Shown here in pieces: positions 38,497 through 50,918 of a stretch of 61,023 nucleotides of DNA. The position numbers and the translations under genes are program-made. Numbering within the stretch: position 1 is the first letter of the stretch; every line of letters begins with the position of its first letter. The notes beneath the pieces are model-generated. The model did no database searches, was not told where the DNA came from, and worked only from the letters and a program-made list of their open reading frames with translations. This DNA is from Alphaproteobacteria bacterium (lineage in GTDB: Bacteria > Pseudomonadota > Alphaproteobacteria > MPNO01 > UBA830): the NCBI GenBank assembly GCA_022822405.1, contig JAJEBT010000022.1, positions 1-61,023 on the forward strand. Reading direction: 5' to 3'.

Positions 38497-40026
38497 TCAG
38501 AACAGGGACCGCTGCAGGGACACCGCGCTCTGCGCCTTCTTGCCGCGCCCGCGGCCGGCCGTCCCGCGCTTTTTCGTTCCGGACGGGCCGGCAATCACCG
38601 CGGCCACGGCGCCGTCACTGAACTGAAGCGCCACTTCCTGGCCAGCGTGGGTGGCCGCAGCGGCGGTCACCGGATTCTCTGCCGCATCGCGCACCAGCGC
38701 AAAGCCCCGCTCCAGCACGCGCTCGTGGGAGAGAGATTCGAGCAGCTTGTCCATGGCCTCGAGCCGGTTCGCGGCTCCCGACAGGATATTTCCGACGCTT
38801 CTTTCAAGGCGCACCGCCGGCGTGAGCCCGCGAAACCGGGTTTCGCGCTCGCGGACCAAGGCCGCCACGGCAGCGTCGAGCCGGCGCTCGAATTCGGCGA
38901 TTTCCCGTCCGCTTCGTTCCAGCAGGTGGCGCGGATCCCGCAGCACCGCCGAAGCGGTACCGAGACGCGAAGCGGCGTGGTCCAGCCGCCGCGTCATGGC
39001 CGCGGACAGGCGTTCGATCTCATGATCCAGAGACTGCATCGCACCCTCGAAGAGGCGCTCGGGACGCGGGAGGCCGCGCCCCAAGCCCTCGACGCGGATG
39101 CGGCGCTCCTCGAGCAGGCGCGAGGCTGCGGCGCCAAGCCGGCGTCCGGTCTCCGTGATCGCGGCATGAAGCTCGGCGCGGACAGGAACGGCAATCTCGG
39201 CGGCAGCCGTCGGCGTCGGTGCACGGCGGTCAGCGGCAAAATCGATCAGCGTCGTGTCAGTCTCGTGCCCGATGGCCGAAATCAGCGGTATCGAGGAGGC
39301 CGCGGCGGCGTACACCACGGCCTCCTCGTTGAACTGCCAGAGATCCTCGAGGCTACCGCCGCCGCGGGCGACGATCAGCAGGTCGGGGCGCGGCACCTCG
39401 CCGTCTTCGGGAAACGCGTTGAATCCGTCGATGGCCGCCGCAATCTTCGCGGCGGCGCCGTCGCCCTGGACCGGCACCGGCCACAACAGGACGCGGGTGG
39501 GGAAGCGATCCTCAAGGCGGTGCAGGATATCGTGGATCACGGCGCCCGTCGGAGACGTCACGACGCCGATCGTTGCCGGCAGATATGGCAATTCCTGCTT
39601 GCCTTCCGGGTCGAACAGGCCTTCGGCGGCAAGCTTGCGGCGGCGATCCTCGAACAGCTTCAGCAGCGCGCCTTCGCCGGCCAACTCCACCGCCTCGACG
39701 ACGATCTGGTAGCGGGAAGTCTTGGCATAGGATGAGATGCGGCCTGTGCAGATGACCTCCATGCCCTCCTCGAGACGCAGCGACAGGCGGCCCGCCGCAG
39801 CCCGCCAGGCAACGGCGTCCATCGCGGCATCCGCATCCTTGAGCGTAAAATAGAGGTGGCCGGAACCGTGATAGTTGGTGCGCCCGACCTCTCCGCGCAC
39901 GCGAATCCGGTCGAATCGGGTCTCCAGGGTCCGCTTGATGGCGTTCGAGATCTCGCCGACGGTGAATTCCGCAGCGTTGCTCGCTACCTCGGAACCGCCG
40001 GAGGGTTCGGGGTATTGATCGGTCAT
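38497..40026 (-). CDS. xseA: Exodeoxyribonuclease VII large subunit
   Basis: A 509-residue XseA. The N-terminal OB-fold has VRGEVGRTNYHGSGHLYFTL. The nuclease core contains IGVVTSPTGAVIHDILHRLE, LLIVARGGGSLEDLWQFNEE and SAIGHETDTTLIDFAADRRA, all catalytic-domain signatures. A long coiled-coil segment fills residues 300-450. The partner xseB is not visible. The start is taken at the ATG giving MTDQYPEPSGG; another ATG four codons upstream (40038) is equally open, and neither has a strong ribosome binding site. It is divergent from purD. Confidence 0.94.
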   Translation of the reverse strand: MTDQYPEPSGGSEVASNAAEFTVGEISNAIKRTLETRFDRIRVRGEVGRTNYHGSGHLYFTLKDADAAMDAVAWRAAAGRLSLRLEEGMEVICTGRISSYAKTSRYQIVVEAVELAGEGALLKLFEDRRRKLAAEGLFDPEGKQELPYLPATIGVVTSPTGAVIHDILHRLEDRFPTRVLLWPVPVQGDGAAAKIAAAIDGFNAFPEDGEVPRPDLLIVARGGGSLEDLWQFNEEAVVYAAAASSIPLISAIGHETDTTLIDFAADRRAPTPTAAAEIAVPVRAELHAAITETGRRLGAAASRLLEERRIRVEGLGRGLPRPERLFEGAMQSLDHEIERLSAAMTRRLDHAASRLGTASAVLRDPRHLLERSGREIAEFERRLDAAVAALVRERETRFRGLTPAVRLERSVGNILSGAANRLEAMDKLLESLSHERVLERGFALVRDAAENPVTAAAATHAGQEVALQFSDGAVAAVIAGPSGTKKRGTAGRGRGKKAQSAVSLQRSLF

Positions 40027-40106
40027 GACGATTCGCATCTTATATGCTCGATTGCATCCTTGCCACAGATCGCGGCCGCTCCGAACGGACCGCAAGAGGC
40101 CTGCCC

Positions 40107-41396
40107 ATGAAGATACTGGTCGTCGGAAGCGGCGGAAGGGAACATGCGCTGTGCTGGGCGATCGCGGCCTCGCCGCTGGTCGACAGGCTCTGGTGCGCGC
40201 CCGGCAATGCCGGCATAGCCGCAAACGCGGAATGCGTCGGCATCGCCGCCGGCGATGTCGACGGGCTCGCCGGCTTTGCGCGGGAGCAGGCGATCGATCT
40301 CGTGGTCATCGGCCCGGAAGCGCCGCTGGCGGCCGGGTTGGCCGACCGGCTCGCAGCGCTCGGCATACGCGCCTTCGGGCCCAGCGCGGACGCAGCGATG
40401 CTCGAGGCCTCCAAGGGTTTCATGAAGGACCTGTGCGCCCGCCACCGAGTTCCCACCGCAGCCTATGGACGATTTTCCGAACCGGAAGCGGCGAAAGCCC
40501 ATATCGCGGCCGCCGGCGCGCCGATCGTCGTCAAGGCCGACGGACTCGCCGCAGGCAAAGGCGTGATCATCTGCGACACCGCCAGTGAGGCGACGCGGGC
40601 CGTGGACGACATGCTCACGGAAGGAACCTTCGGGGCGGCCGGCCGGGAGATCGTCATCGAGGAATTCCTCGAAGGCGAGGAGCTGAGCTTCTTCGCGCTG
40701 GTCGACGGCGAACATGCCCTGCCGCTGGCGTCGGCACAGGACCACAAGCGCGTCGGCGACGGCGACACCGGTCCCAATACCGGCGGCATGGGCGCCTATT
40801 CGCCGGCGCCCGCCTGCACCGACGAGATCGCCGGTGCGGTCATGGACACGATCATCCACCCGACGGTCAGGGCCATGAAGGCAGAGGGTCGGCCGTACAG
40901 GGGCATTCTCTATGCGGGGCTGATCCTCACCGCGGACGGACCAAAGCTTCTCGAGTTCAACGTCCGTTTCGGCGACCCCGAATGCCAGGTCCTGATGCCC
41001 CGGCTGGTGTCTGATATCGTGCCTGCCCTGGTTGCGGCCTGCGACGGCGAGCTGGGAAACTTCGACCTCCGCTGGCGCGACGAGGCGGCACTGACCGTGG
41101 TCATGGCCACACAAGGCTATCCGGGTCCGGTCGACGCCGGATCCGTGATCGGGGGTCTCGACGAGGCCGCGGAAACCGAGGGGGTGACCATATTTCACGC
41201 GGCGACAGCTCGGAGCGAAACCGGCGAGTTCGTGTCCTCCGGCGGCCGCGTTCTCGGCGTCACCGCCGTGGCGGCAACGGTGGCGGAGGCGCAGCAGCGT
41301 GCCTACGGCGCGATTGACCGGATCGACTGGCCCGACGGATTCTGCAGGCGTGACATTGGATGGCGCGCCGTCCGCCAGGGCGGTCAGTCCGACTGA
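40107..41396 (+). CDS. purD: Phosphoribosylamine--glycine ligase
   Basis: A 429-residue GAR synthetase. The N-terminus [17 protein letters not shown] is invariant in PurD. The ATP-grasp domain includes [14 protein letters not shown] and [14 protein letters not shown], with [19 protein letters not shown] as the metal-binding end. It makes glycinamide ribonucleotide in purine synthesis. The ATG at 40107 is chosen over an in-frame ATG at 40044 because of the family N-terminus. Confidence 0.96.
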   Translation: MKILVVGSGGREHALCWAIAASPLVDRLWCAPGNAGIAANAECVGIAAGDVDGLAGFAREQAIDLVVIGPEAPLAAGLADRLAALGIRAFGPSADAAMLEASKGFMKDLCARHRVPTAAYGRFSEPEAAKAHIAAAGAPIVVKADGLAAGKGVIICDTASEATRAVDDMLTEGTFGAAGREIVIEEFLEGEELSFFALVDGEHALPLASAQDHKRVGDGDTGPNTGGMGAYSPAPACTDEIAGAVMDTIIHPTVRAMKAEGRPYRGILYAGLILTADGPKLLEFNVRFGDPECQVLMPRLVSDIVPALVAACDGELGNFDLRWRDEAALTVVMATQGYPGPVDAGSVIGGLDEAAETEGVTIFHAATARSETGEFVSSGGRVLGVTAVAATVAEAQQRAYGAIDRIDWPDGFCRRDIGWRAVRQGGQSD

Positions 41397-41412
41397 TCGC
41401 GGACCGCCGCCG

Positions 41413-42327
41413 TCAGGATTGCCGCCCGACGCGCTGCCGGCGCGTTTCCGAGCGTGCGAGCAGTATCGAGGCGACGCCGATCAGCACGGCGCCTCCCCAT
41501 ATCCACACCCCCGGGAACTCGCCGAAAAGGATCCAGCCGACAAGGGCGGCCCAGCCGAGCCGGGCAAACACTGCAGGTTCGACTGCCGAGATATCGGCGA
41601 TCTTGTAGGCAGTCGTCAGCAGCATGTGCCCCGTACTGCCGAGGAATCCGATCAGGGCCAGGATCGCAAACTGCTCGAGCGTTGGTGTCTGCCATACAAA
41701 GACGGCCGCCACACCTGAAGGAATCATCATCATGAGCGACAGATAGGCGACGATGGTTGCCGGCTCGTCGGTGCGCGCAAGGGACTTGGCCATGAGCTTG
41801 GACGCGGAGACCAGGAAAATGGAAACCAGGACCAGAATCATGCCGTAATCGATGGTCTGGAACCCGGGACGGACAATGACCAGCCCGCCTGCGACCCCGA
41901 GGACGATTGCGAGCCAGCGGGCGCGGTGGGCTCGTTCTCTGAGGAACAACATGGCGCCTAGGGTGACGACAACAGGCCCGCCGAGGGAAAGCGCCGTGGC
42001 ATCTCCGAGCGGAACCAGGCTCAGCGCCGTAAACCAGCACAGCAGCGAGCCGCCATTGAACACGCCCCGCATGAGATGAAGCCCAGGCCGGCGCGTCCTC
42101 AGGATCAACAGTCGCGAGCGCAGGAGCGCCGGGGCGAAGAAGAGAAAACCGAACAGCGCCCTGAAAAAGGCGATCTCCAACGCATCCAGTTCGCGCGAAA
42201 GCAGGCGGACGGAACCATGCATCGAGGCAAAGAACACGCCGGAAAACAGCGCCAGCAGGATCCCGCGCACCGCTGGCGGGAGGCTGTCCATTTCCTCGAC
42301 CAGTTGCAGGGGATTCGTCAATCTCAT
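41413..42327 (-). CDS. EamA/DMT-family transporter
   Basis: A 304-residue inner-membrane protein with ten hydrophobic helices arranged as two EamA repeats. The first repeat contains MHGSVRLLSRELDALEIAFF and the second IVAYLSLMMMIPSGVAAVFV. The family exports metabolites or amino acids; substrate unknown. It is convergent with purD (16 bp between stops). Confidence 0.85.
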   Translation of the reverse strand: MRLTNPLQLVEEMDSLPPAVRGILLALFSGVFFASMHGSVRLLSRELDALEIAFFRALFGFLFFAPALLRSRLLILRTRRPGLHLMRGVFNGGSLLCWFTALSLVPLGDATALSLGGPVVVTLGAMLFLRERAHRARWLAIVLGVAGGLVIVRPGFQTIDYGMILVLVSIFLVSASKLMAKSLARTDEPATIVAYLSLMMMIPSGVAAVFVWQTPTLEQFAILALIGFLGSTGHMLLTTAYKIADISAVEPAVFARLGWAALVGWILFGEFPGVWIWGGAVLIGVASILLARSETRRQRVGRQS

Positions 42328-42707
42328 CGGCGTCCGCTTTCAGAACAACAGACCGACAGCTCGATCACGGGGACTCATGTCCGATCGAACGGCCGATCCG
42401 GGCTTGCGCCAGCCACGAGGGCGAGCACGCCGTCGGTCACGGTCCGACAGGCAATGCGGCAGCCAACATCGCCATCGACATGGGAGAAACCGCAGTATAC
42501 GGAAATCCCGACGCGAACCGAAACCTGTGGCGGGCGCGCTGGCCGGGGCAGCGGGTCGCCAATACGAACGCATCTGGCGCCGGGTTCGGACAACCCGTAT
42601 TATGACGGCGGCGACGGGAGTGGGCGCAATGCCCGCACCTCGGGGCAGGCACCGGGGTTGCAGGCCGTCGACACAAGCGAGCTGCGAGACGAGGGACGAA
42701 TCCTGCG
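42328..42707. other. Intergenic interval
   Basis: Divergent promoter space between the EamA transporter and the next gene. Open frames here are very Arg-rich and have no ribosome binding sites. I see no RNA gene or convincing operator. Confidence 0.4.
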
Positions 42708-43493
42708 ATGAATGAAGGAATCGGCGCGCAGCCTTCCATGAATGATGAATTCCTGCCTACCCGGCCATCGAGGCCGGCGTTCGGCGAGACGGCGACGTAC
42801 GCCAAATCCTATCCGTTTCCCCTGCCGGGACGTTCGTACCTCTTTCGTTCGGGGGTTGCGCATCCCCTGGAAGATCACGATTTCGATCGGACCGGGCGTG
42901 TACCCGTTCTCGGCGCAGGATCGAACCAGTCCCACGAGCAGATCGCCCGGAAGTATGCCGCTTCCGGCGACGATGCCGAAATACCGGTGCAGCACGCCAG
43001 ATTCCACGGCTTCGACGCCGTCTATGCCGCGCAACTGGCGTCCTACGGCTCGATTCCCGCGACTTTCTGCCCGTCTCCGGGAACCGTCGTTTCGACCTAC
43101 GTCCTGTGGCTGGACGAGGTGCAGCTTGCACGCATGCACGAGACCGAGCCGACCTACAGCTTCGACCGACTCGACAATGCACATGTCGAAATATGCGAGA
43201 CCGGCGAGGAACTGTCCTGCGTCCACGTCTACACGGCGGCTGTCGGCTGCGTGAACGTCAGCGGCAATCCGGTGGCGCTTTCCGAGATCAAGGCCGACGG
43301 CCGGATCTTCGGGCACATGACGCAAACCGAAATGCTTGCCTTCGCGCGGGATCGTCTTGATCCGGGAGCGGATCTCGACACGTTCATCATGGGACATATT
43401 TCCGACGCCGCTCTCCGGCGCCGGCGCCGGTCGCTTCTTTCGGCCGATTCAATCAGGCCGAACTTTCCGCGAACGACAATCGCCGTGCTCTGA
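42708..43493 (+). CDS. Conserved hypothetical protein, possible gamma-glutamylcyclotransferase-like fold
   Basis: A 261-residue soluble protein that I do not assign to a characterised family. The central PVLGAGSNQSHEQIARKY resembles the glycine-rich first-strand loop (YGSN-type) of the GGCT-like superfamily. YGSIPATFCPSPGT and YVLWLDEVQLARMHETEPTY fit later GGCT-like strands with an acidic residue at the expected point. GAGGGA lies 11 nt before the ATG. It stands alone on its strand and ends 24 bp from the convergent formate dehydrogenase gene. Confidence 0.6.
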   Translation: MNEGIGAQPSMNDEFLPTRPSRPAFGETATYAKSYPFPLPGRSYLFRSGVAHPLEDHDFDRTGRVPVLGAGSNQSHEQIARKYAASGDDAEIPVQHARFHGFDAVYAAQLASYGSIPATFCPSPGTVVSTYVLWLDEVQLARMHETEPTYSFDRLDNAHVEICETGEELSCVHVYTAAVGCVNVSGNPVALSEIKADGRIFGHMTQTEMLAFARDRLDPGADLDTFIMGHISDAALRRRRRSLLSADSIRPNFPRTTIAVL

Positions 43494-43517
43494 TCGCCAA
43501 CGGCGCACCGCCGGGCA

Positions 43518-46342
<2,825 letters not shown>

Positions 46343-46346
<4 letters not shown>

Positions 46347-48061
46347 TCCGACACCCGCGGCACGTCCTCGGGAAAGTCCCGGAAGACCGACAGCATGCCG
46401 TTGGGCGCCGCCTGCCCGAGACCGCAGATCGAGGCATCGGTCATCACCCGGCCAAGTTCTTCGAGGAGCGGCCGGTCCCAGTCGGCACTTTCCATCAGAT
46501 CGACCGCCTTCTCGCAACCTGCGCGACACGGCGTGCACTGCCCGCAGGATTCGTCTGCAAAGAAACGCATCAGGTTGAGTGCGGCGTCGGCGGCGCTGTC
46601 CTGGTCCGACAGCACCACGACGGCCGCGGATCCGATCAGGCAACCATGTTCTTCGAGCGTTCCGAAATCAAGCGGGACATCGGCCTTGGCGGCCGACATG
46701 ATGCCGCCCGACGCGCCACCCGGCAGATAGCCCTTGAATCTGTGCCCGTCGGCCATGCCGCCGCAATGTTCCTCGATCAGTTCGGCGGCCGTAATCCCGG
46801 CCTCGGCGATCTTGACGCCGGGCTCGCGCACCCGTCCCGACACGGAAAACGTCCTGATCCCGCTGCGGCCGTGGCGGCCGTGGCCGGCGAACCATCCCGT
46901 CCCCTTTTCCAGTATGTCCCGCACCCAGAACAGGGTCTCGACATTGTTGACGAGCGTCGGACGGCCGAAGAGTCCGACCTCGGCCGCAAAGGGCGGTCTG
47001 TGCCGCGGCAGGCCGCGCTTGCCCTCGATGCTCTCGAGCATCGCCGATTCCTCGCCGCAGATATAGGCGCCGGCGCCCCGGCGGAGATGAAGCGTATCCG
47101 GGGCGCACAGCCCTGCGCGCTCCAGCTCCATCATCGCGCCGAGCAGGATCTCGCGCACCGCCGGATATTCGTCGCGCAGATAGATGTAACAGGCCTCGGC
47201 CTCGACTGCCCACATGCCGACGAGGACGCCCTCGAGAAAGCGGTGCGGATCGGTCTCCATGAAATAGCGATCCTTGAAAGTCCCCGGCTCTCCTTCGTCC
47301 GCGTTGACGGCCATCATCCTCGGTCCGGGAAAGCCGGCAACGATCTGCCACTTGCGGCCGGTCGGGAAACCGGCCCCTCCGAGGCCGCGCAGACCCGACT
47401 CGGCAAGCGCACCCATCACGTCCTCGCGGGTGCGGCGTCCGTCGAGGCAGTCCCTGGCGAGGCGGTAGCCCCCTTCGGAGACGTAGGCGGCGTATCCCCT
47501 GCTCTCGGGAAGAACCGGGGCCGTGGCGCCGGCCCGGACGGCCTCGCCGATGCTTGCGACATCTGCATTGGCCACCTGGTTGCGTCCGACGGCCGCGACA
47601 GGCGCGCGGTCGCAGGCCCCCATGCAGGGCGCAGGCAGGACGCGGACAGCGGTGCCGAAGCGATCCCGCAGCCCGGCAAGCAGACTCGCGGATCCCGCGA
47701 GTTCGCAGGCGATCGAATCGCAGACGCGTACCGTGATCTCAGGAGGCGGATCCTCGCCGTCGGCGAGAACGTCGAAGTGGTGATAGAAGGTCGCGGTCTC
47801 GTAGACTTCGGCCAGCGAGAGCCGGAACTCCTGCGCAAGCGCGGCCAAGTGATCGGGCGGCAGGCAGCGGAGCGCGTCCTGCACGAGATGCATCGCCTCG
47901 ATCAGCATGTCGCGGCTGCGCGGCATGGCGCCTAGCAGCTTCCGGACGTCTTCGAGCACCGCCGGGTCGGTCCGGCGACCCTTCGGAAGGCGCCCACCCT
48001 TCCCGCTCCTGCTGCCGGCGGAAGCCGATGGCATGCGGTTCGATCCGCTCCGGTCAGCCAT
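46343..48061 (-). CDS. Formate dehydrogenase diaphorase, fused FdsG (NuoE-like) and FdsB (NuoF-like)
   Basis: A 572-residue fusion. Residues about 30-165 are NuoE/FdsG-like, with [2Fe-2S] ligands C114, C119, C146 and C150. Residues about 190-572 are NuoF/FdsB-like, with FMN-site GLRGLGGAGFPTGRKW, the NADH loop VNADEGEPGTFKDR and a 4Fe-4S site SCGQCTPCRAGC. It passes electrons from the Mo subunit to NAD+. In Cupriavidus and Rhodobacter, fdsG and fdsB are separate genes. The ATG at 48061 overlaps the DUF3553 stop by 8 nt. Confidence 0.92.
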
Positions 48062-48239
48062 CTTGATCCGCAGCGTCCACGGTCTCGAGTTCAATGATCT
48101 CGCCGTTGATCAGCTGTTTTCCGGCGTTGGTGAAGTTCACCGTGATCCGGAAGCCGTCGACCGACTGGATCTGGCCAAGGCCCCAGTCCGGACGGCCGGA
48201 ATGGCGCACAAACATGCCTGGCAGAAGATGATGGAACAT
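48054..48239 (-). CDS. Small DUF3553 protein
   Basis: A 61-residue protein whose PGMFVRHSGRPDWGLGQIQS and later VNFTNAGKQLI match the DUF3553 pattern. The domain resembles a small SH3-like barrel and its function is unknown. It sits directly upstream of, and overlaps, the formate dehydrogenase genes, so it is co-translated with them. A role in that enzyme is only a positional inference; the family is also found elsewhere. Confidence 0.75.
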   Translation of the reverse strand: MFHHLLPGMFVRHSGRPDWGLGQIQSVDGFRITVNFTNAGKQLINGEIIELETVDAADQDG

Positions 48240-48293
48240 GTCACCGCATCCCGCTTCATCCGCAATGTAGCGAAATACGGCGCTTCGTCCAGA

Positions 48294-49112
48294 TCAGCGG
48301 CCACTGTAGTTCGGCCGACGTTTCTCGCGGAATGCCCGCACGCCCTCCTTGTGGTCGTCGGACCTGATCAGCACCGACTGGCCGATGCGCTCGAGAATCC
48401 GCCCCGAGGCGCCGTCGATATTCTGGCAGGTGTTGAGAATCGCCTTGGCGAGACCAAGAGCGCCAGGCGCCTTGGCCACCAGCTTCTCGGCGAGCGCCTG
48501 CGCTTCGGACTGCAGCTCCTCGCGCGATACGATACGTGTCACGAGACCGATCTGTTGCGCCCTCTCCGCATCGATGAACTCGCCGGCCAGAACCAGTTCC
48601 TTGGCCCAGCCCGGCCCGATCATTCCGACGAGCCGCGAGCAGCCGCCCGATCCAGGTATGAGATTGATGTTGCCCTCGGTGAAGCCAAAACGGGCGTCGG
48701 AGGTCGCGATCCGGAAGTCGCACGACATCGCAAGCTCCAGCCCGCCGCAGGCGCAGATGCCCTGAATCGCGGCGATGACCGGTATCTCTATGCGCTCGAG
48801 CCGGTCGAAGAAGTCGTGAATCCACCGATATTCGATGCGAAACCGCTCGGTAAGGAAATCCTGCTCGAACCAGGAGACGTCGGCGCCAGCGCCGAACGCC
48901 TTTTCCCCCTCGGCATTGATGATCATGACCCGAATGTCGTCATTGGCCTCGATGCGGCGCTCGAGCCAGCGGAAGTCCTCCTTCATGTCCTCGTTGAAGG
49001 TATTCAGGCGCTCGGGCCGGTTGAGGGTCATCGTCAGTATCTGCCCGGCGATCCCGACTTTCACGGCCTTGAAATCGTGGTCGAGGATCACGTCGTTCGA
49101 CTCGGTAATCAT
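48294..49112 (-). CDS. Enoyl-CoA hydratase/isomerase family protein
   Basis: A 272-residue crotonase-fold protein. The oxyanion-hole segments read EKAFGAGADVSWFEQD and IAAIQGICACGGLELAMSCD, and the C-terminal trimer region is complete. The downstream FTEGNINLIPGSGGCSRLVG carries Asn and Ser where hydratases usually hold two Glu residues (one Glu, in FTEGN, remains), so the reaction may be isomerisation or another crotonase chemistry. GGAG precedes the ATG. It lies 160 bp downstream of the di-iron protein on the same strand. Confidence 0.85.
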   Translation of the reverse strand: MITESNDVILDHDFKAVKVGIAGQILTMTLNRPERLNTFNEDMKEDFRWLERRIEANDDIRVMIINAEGEKAFGAGADVSWFEQDFLTERFRIEYRWIHDFFDRLERIEIPVIAAIQGICACGGLELAMSCDFRIATSDARFGFTEGNINLIPGSGGCSRLVGMIGPGWAKELVLAGEFIDAERAQQIGLVTRIVSREELQSEAQALAEKLVAKAPGALGLAKAILNTCQNIDGASGRILERIGQSVLIRSDDHKEGVRAFREKRRPNYSGR

Positions 49113-49272
49113 CTTCGGTGCTCCGTGGGGATTTTCCAGAAAGGGCAGCAGGCGCCGCGGCTGCGCGGGCCAGGGCGCTCCGCGCCGTCAGCCCGCGGCC
49201 ATGGCCGGTCGGAAAGACTGCGTACGCATGCGGACGGCCTGGGACGCATGCGTACGGGGACTGGAACGGGAT

Positions 49273-50013
49273 TCAGCGCTGCAGCGACAGAAGGATGTCC
49301 CGGGTGCTGCCGGCAAGCTCGCACTTGATGGCGTCGAATGCGGCCAGCGGCGGAAATGTCAGGCCGGTTCCGTCCATATGACCGCGCATTTCCTCGAGAT
49401 ACCGGTTGACGATGGCCTCGGTCTTGTTGCGCTTGAGGCCGTGTTCGAGGCAGAAATCGTTGTCAGGCCCTTCAAGGCGGCCGAAGGCACGCTTGATGCA
49501 GTTCGGCAGCACGCGGTCGAACACCGTCTGGAATTCGGCCAGCTTCTCGGGGTCCTTGGCGAACTCCTTGAGGTTCTCGACGCCGTTGTCGTAGTGGTCT
49601 TCCTCGTCCGCCAGCACCTCTTCCTGGCTGTCGGCCCAGGGAACATAGCTCGACTCGCGGTATTCCATGATCTGATGGCTTCCGGCGCGGTCCACGGTGA
49701 AATTGAACACCGCGATGTCCAGCCAGTTGTCGAGATCGATGCCCCAGAATTCGCCGGCATCCGGCCGTCCTGCGATGATTGCCTCGGGATCTTCGTCGAG
49801 ATCGGTCAGCAGATTGAACAATCCGCGGCTGTGGCGCGCCTCTTCGGCTGCAAACTCGGCGGCCAGTTCCTTCTCGCGCCAGTTCGGCGCCGAGGAGATG
49901 GCCCGTCCGAAGACTTCGGCGGTCGCTGTCTCAGCATAGATCTGGCGGGTCATCAGGCGGACAAGCATCTCCTTGTAGTCGCCCGATACCTCATTCGGAT
50001 TCCGGTATTCCAC
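49273..50013 (-). CDS. PaaA/PaaC-like ferritin-fold di-iron protein
   Basis: A 246-residue protein of the phenylacetyl-CoA epoxidase (PaaA/PaaC) superfamily. Two metal-binding ExxH motifs are visible, in AAEEARHSRG and in ADEEDHYDNG, with further Glu residues in AETATAEVFG and QIMEYRESSY. A canonical carboxylate-bridged di-iron centre is therefore likely. Such proteins epoxidise or hydroxylate CoA-linked aromatic or acyl groups, usually with a small electron-transfer partner that is not seen here. The start is GTG with AGGGAG 7 nt upstream. The nearest genes are an enoyl-CoA hydratase and, beyond a divergent gene, a PaaK-like ligase. Confidence 0.8.
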   Translation of the reverse strand: MEYRNPNEVSGDYKEMLVRLMTRQIYAETATAEVFGRAISSAPNWREKELAAEFAAEEARHSRGLFNLLTDLDEDPEAIIAGRPDAGEFWGIDLDNWLDIAVFNFTVDRAGSHQIMEYRESSYVPWADSQEEVLADEEDHYDNGVENLKEFAKDPEKLAEFQTVFDRVLPNCIKRAFGRLEGPDNDFCLEHGLKRNKTEAIVNRYLEEMRGHMDGTGLTFPPLAAFDAIKCELAGSTRDILLSLQR

Positions 50014-50245
50014 GTATAATCTCCCTGGAAAAGGCGTCAGTTATCGTCGGGCGAACATATTCCGTTCAGGGGCGGCATGCAACCGTGAAGCGGGGTTTGG
50101 AGCCGTCGGAAACCGGCCGACGCGGCGCGTCCGACACGTCCCGGGCGGCGGGAGTGTCTGTGGAACACTGTGCCGGGCGCCGGCTTTCACCGGGACCAAC
50201 AACCGGCTAAGCTGTGGCACGGCTTCAAGGACAGGGAACGAACAC

Positions 50246-50674
50246 ATGGCAGGACTCACGCTCGATCAGGCGGACACGATCGTCAGGCAGGCACTGGCAA
50301 GGGGCAGGGAAATGGGCCTCAAGCCGCTGACTGTCGCTGTCGTCGATGACGGTGGCAACCTCAAGGCGTTCGCCCGCGAAGACGGGCCGGGGGCCGCTTT
50401 GCGGCCACAGATTGCGACCGGCAAGGCGTTTGGCGCCGTCGGCATGGGGATATCCTCTCGCGCCCTCAACGAGCGGGTCCTGGAGCGACCGCATTTCGGT
50501 GTGGCGCTGGTAGGCGCATCCAACGGACGTCTTGTGCCGGTGCCCGGCGGGGTCCTGATCAAGAACGGAGACGAGGTGATCGGCGCCGTTGGAATCAGCG
50601 GCGACACTTCGGACAACGACGAGGAAGCGGCCGTGGCCGGAATCGAGGCCGCCGGTCTGCAGGCCGGCATCTGA
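50246..50674 (+). CDS. GlcG/HbpS-like heme-degrading family protein
   Basis: A 142-residue small protein of the GlcG/HbpS (DUF336) family. Recognition rests on LTLDQADTIVRQALARGREM, VAVVDDGGNLKAFAREDG, ATGKAFGAVGMG and VPVPGGVLIKNGDEVIGAVG. Members bind or break down heme or act as accessory proteins in catabolic operons; the ligand is unknown. It is the only plus-strand gene within this block and breaks the otherwise minus-strand run. Confidence 0.82.
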   Translation: MAGLTLDQADTIVRQALARGREMGLKPLTVAVVDDGGNLKAFAREDGPGAALRPQIATGKAFGAVGMGISSRALNERVLERPHFGVALVGASNGRLVPVPGGVLIKNGDEVIGAVGISGDTSDNDEEAAVAGIEAAGLQAGI

Positions 50675-50766
50675 AGCGAATTTGCGCCTCGGTCCTGCCC
50701 GCGTCAGGGAGAACTTCCGACTGTCAACACGCTGTTATAAGAAACGGCCCGTTCGGGCAAGAAAAG

Positions 50767-50805
50767 GGCGGAGCCAACGCCCACGCTAGCTATTGCGGCT
50801 CCGCC
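50767..50805 (-). terminator. Long-loop hairpin followed by U-rich tract (minus strand)
   Basis: Arms GGCGGAGCC and GGCTCCGCC are perfect 9-bp complements separated by 21 nt. On the minus strand the stem is followed by CTTTTC, so it could end a minus-strand transcript such as a small RNA starting near 50924 or the 3' untranslated region of the ligase operon. Confidence 0.4.
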
Positions 50806-50808
50806 AAA

Positions 50809-50861
50809 CACAGAGGGGTACAGGGAGGCATGATGGGACAACCAAATGGACCCCCTCTGTG
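50809..50861. repeat. Perfect 10-bp inverted repeat enclosing a ribosome binding site and start codon
   Basis: CACAGAGGGG (50809-50818) and CCCCTCTGTG (50852-50861) are exact complements. The 33-nt loop contains AGGGAGG and the ATG of the small open frame at 50830. In RNA this would present or gate the ribosome binding site. Confidence 0.5.
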
Positions 50862-50916
50862 GCGTGACGGCCCTGCGACAAGGGACAAACGCAGGATCGT
50901 TAGACACTATATATAG
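50830..50916 (+). CDS. Candidate 28-residue micro-ORF
   Basis: ATGATG follows GGGAGG closely and opens a frame of 28 residues (MMGQPNGPPLWRDGPATRDK then RRIVRHYI). I do not recognise the peptide. It is basic, soluble and has unremarkable codon use. The spacing from Shine-Dalgarno to the second ATG is short (4 nt). Expression is unproven. Confidence 0.2.
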   Translation: MMGQPNGPPLWRDGPATRDKRRIVRHYI

Positions 50917-50918
50917 TG
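50905..50918. promoter_or_regulatory. 14-bp perfect palindrome
   Basis: CACTATATATAGTG is an AT-rich perfect dyad overlapping the micro-ORF stop codon and lying 13 bp from a minus-strand TATAAT. It stands out from the surrounding GC-rich DNA and is a candidate repressor operator. Confidence 0.4.
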
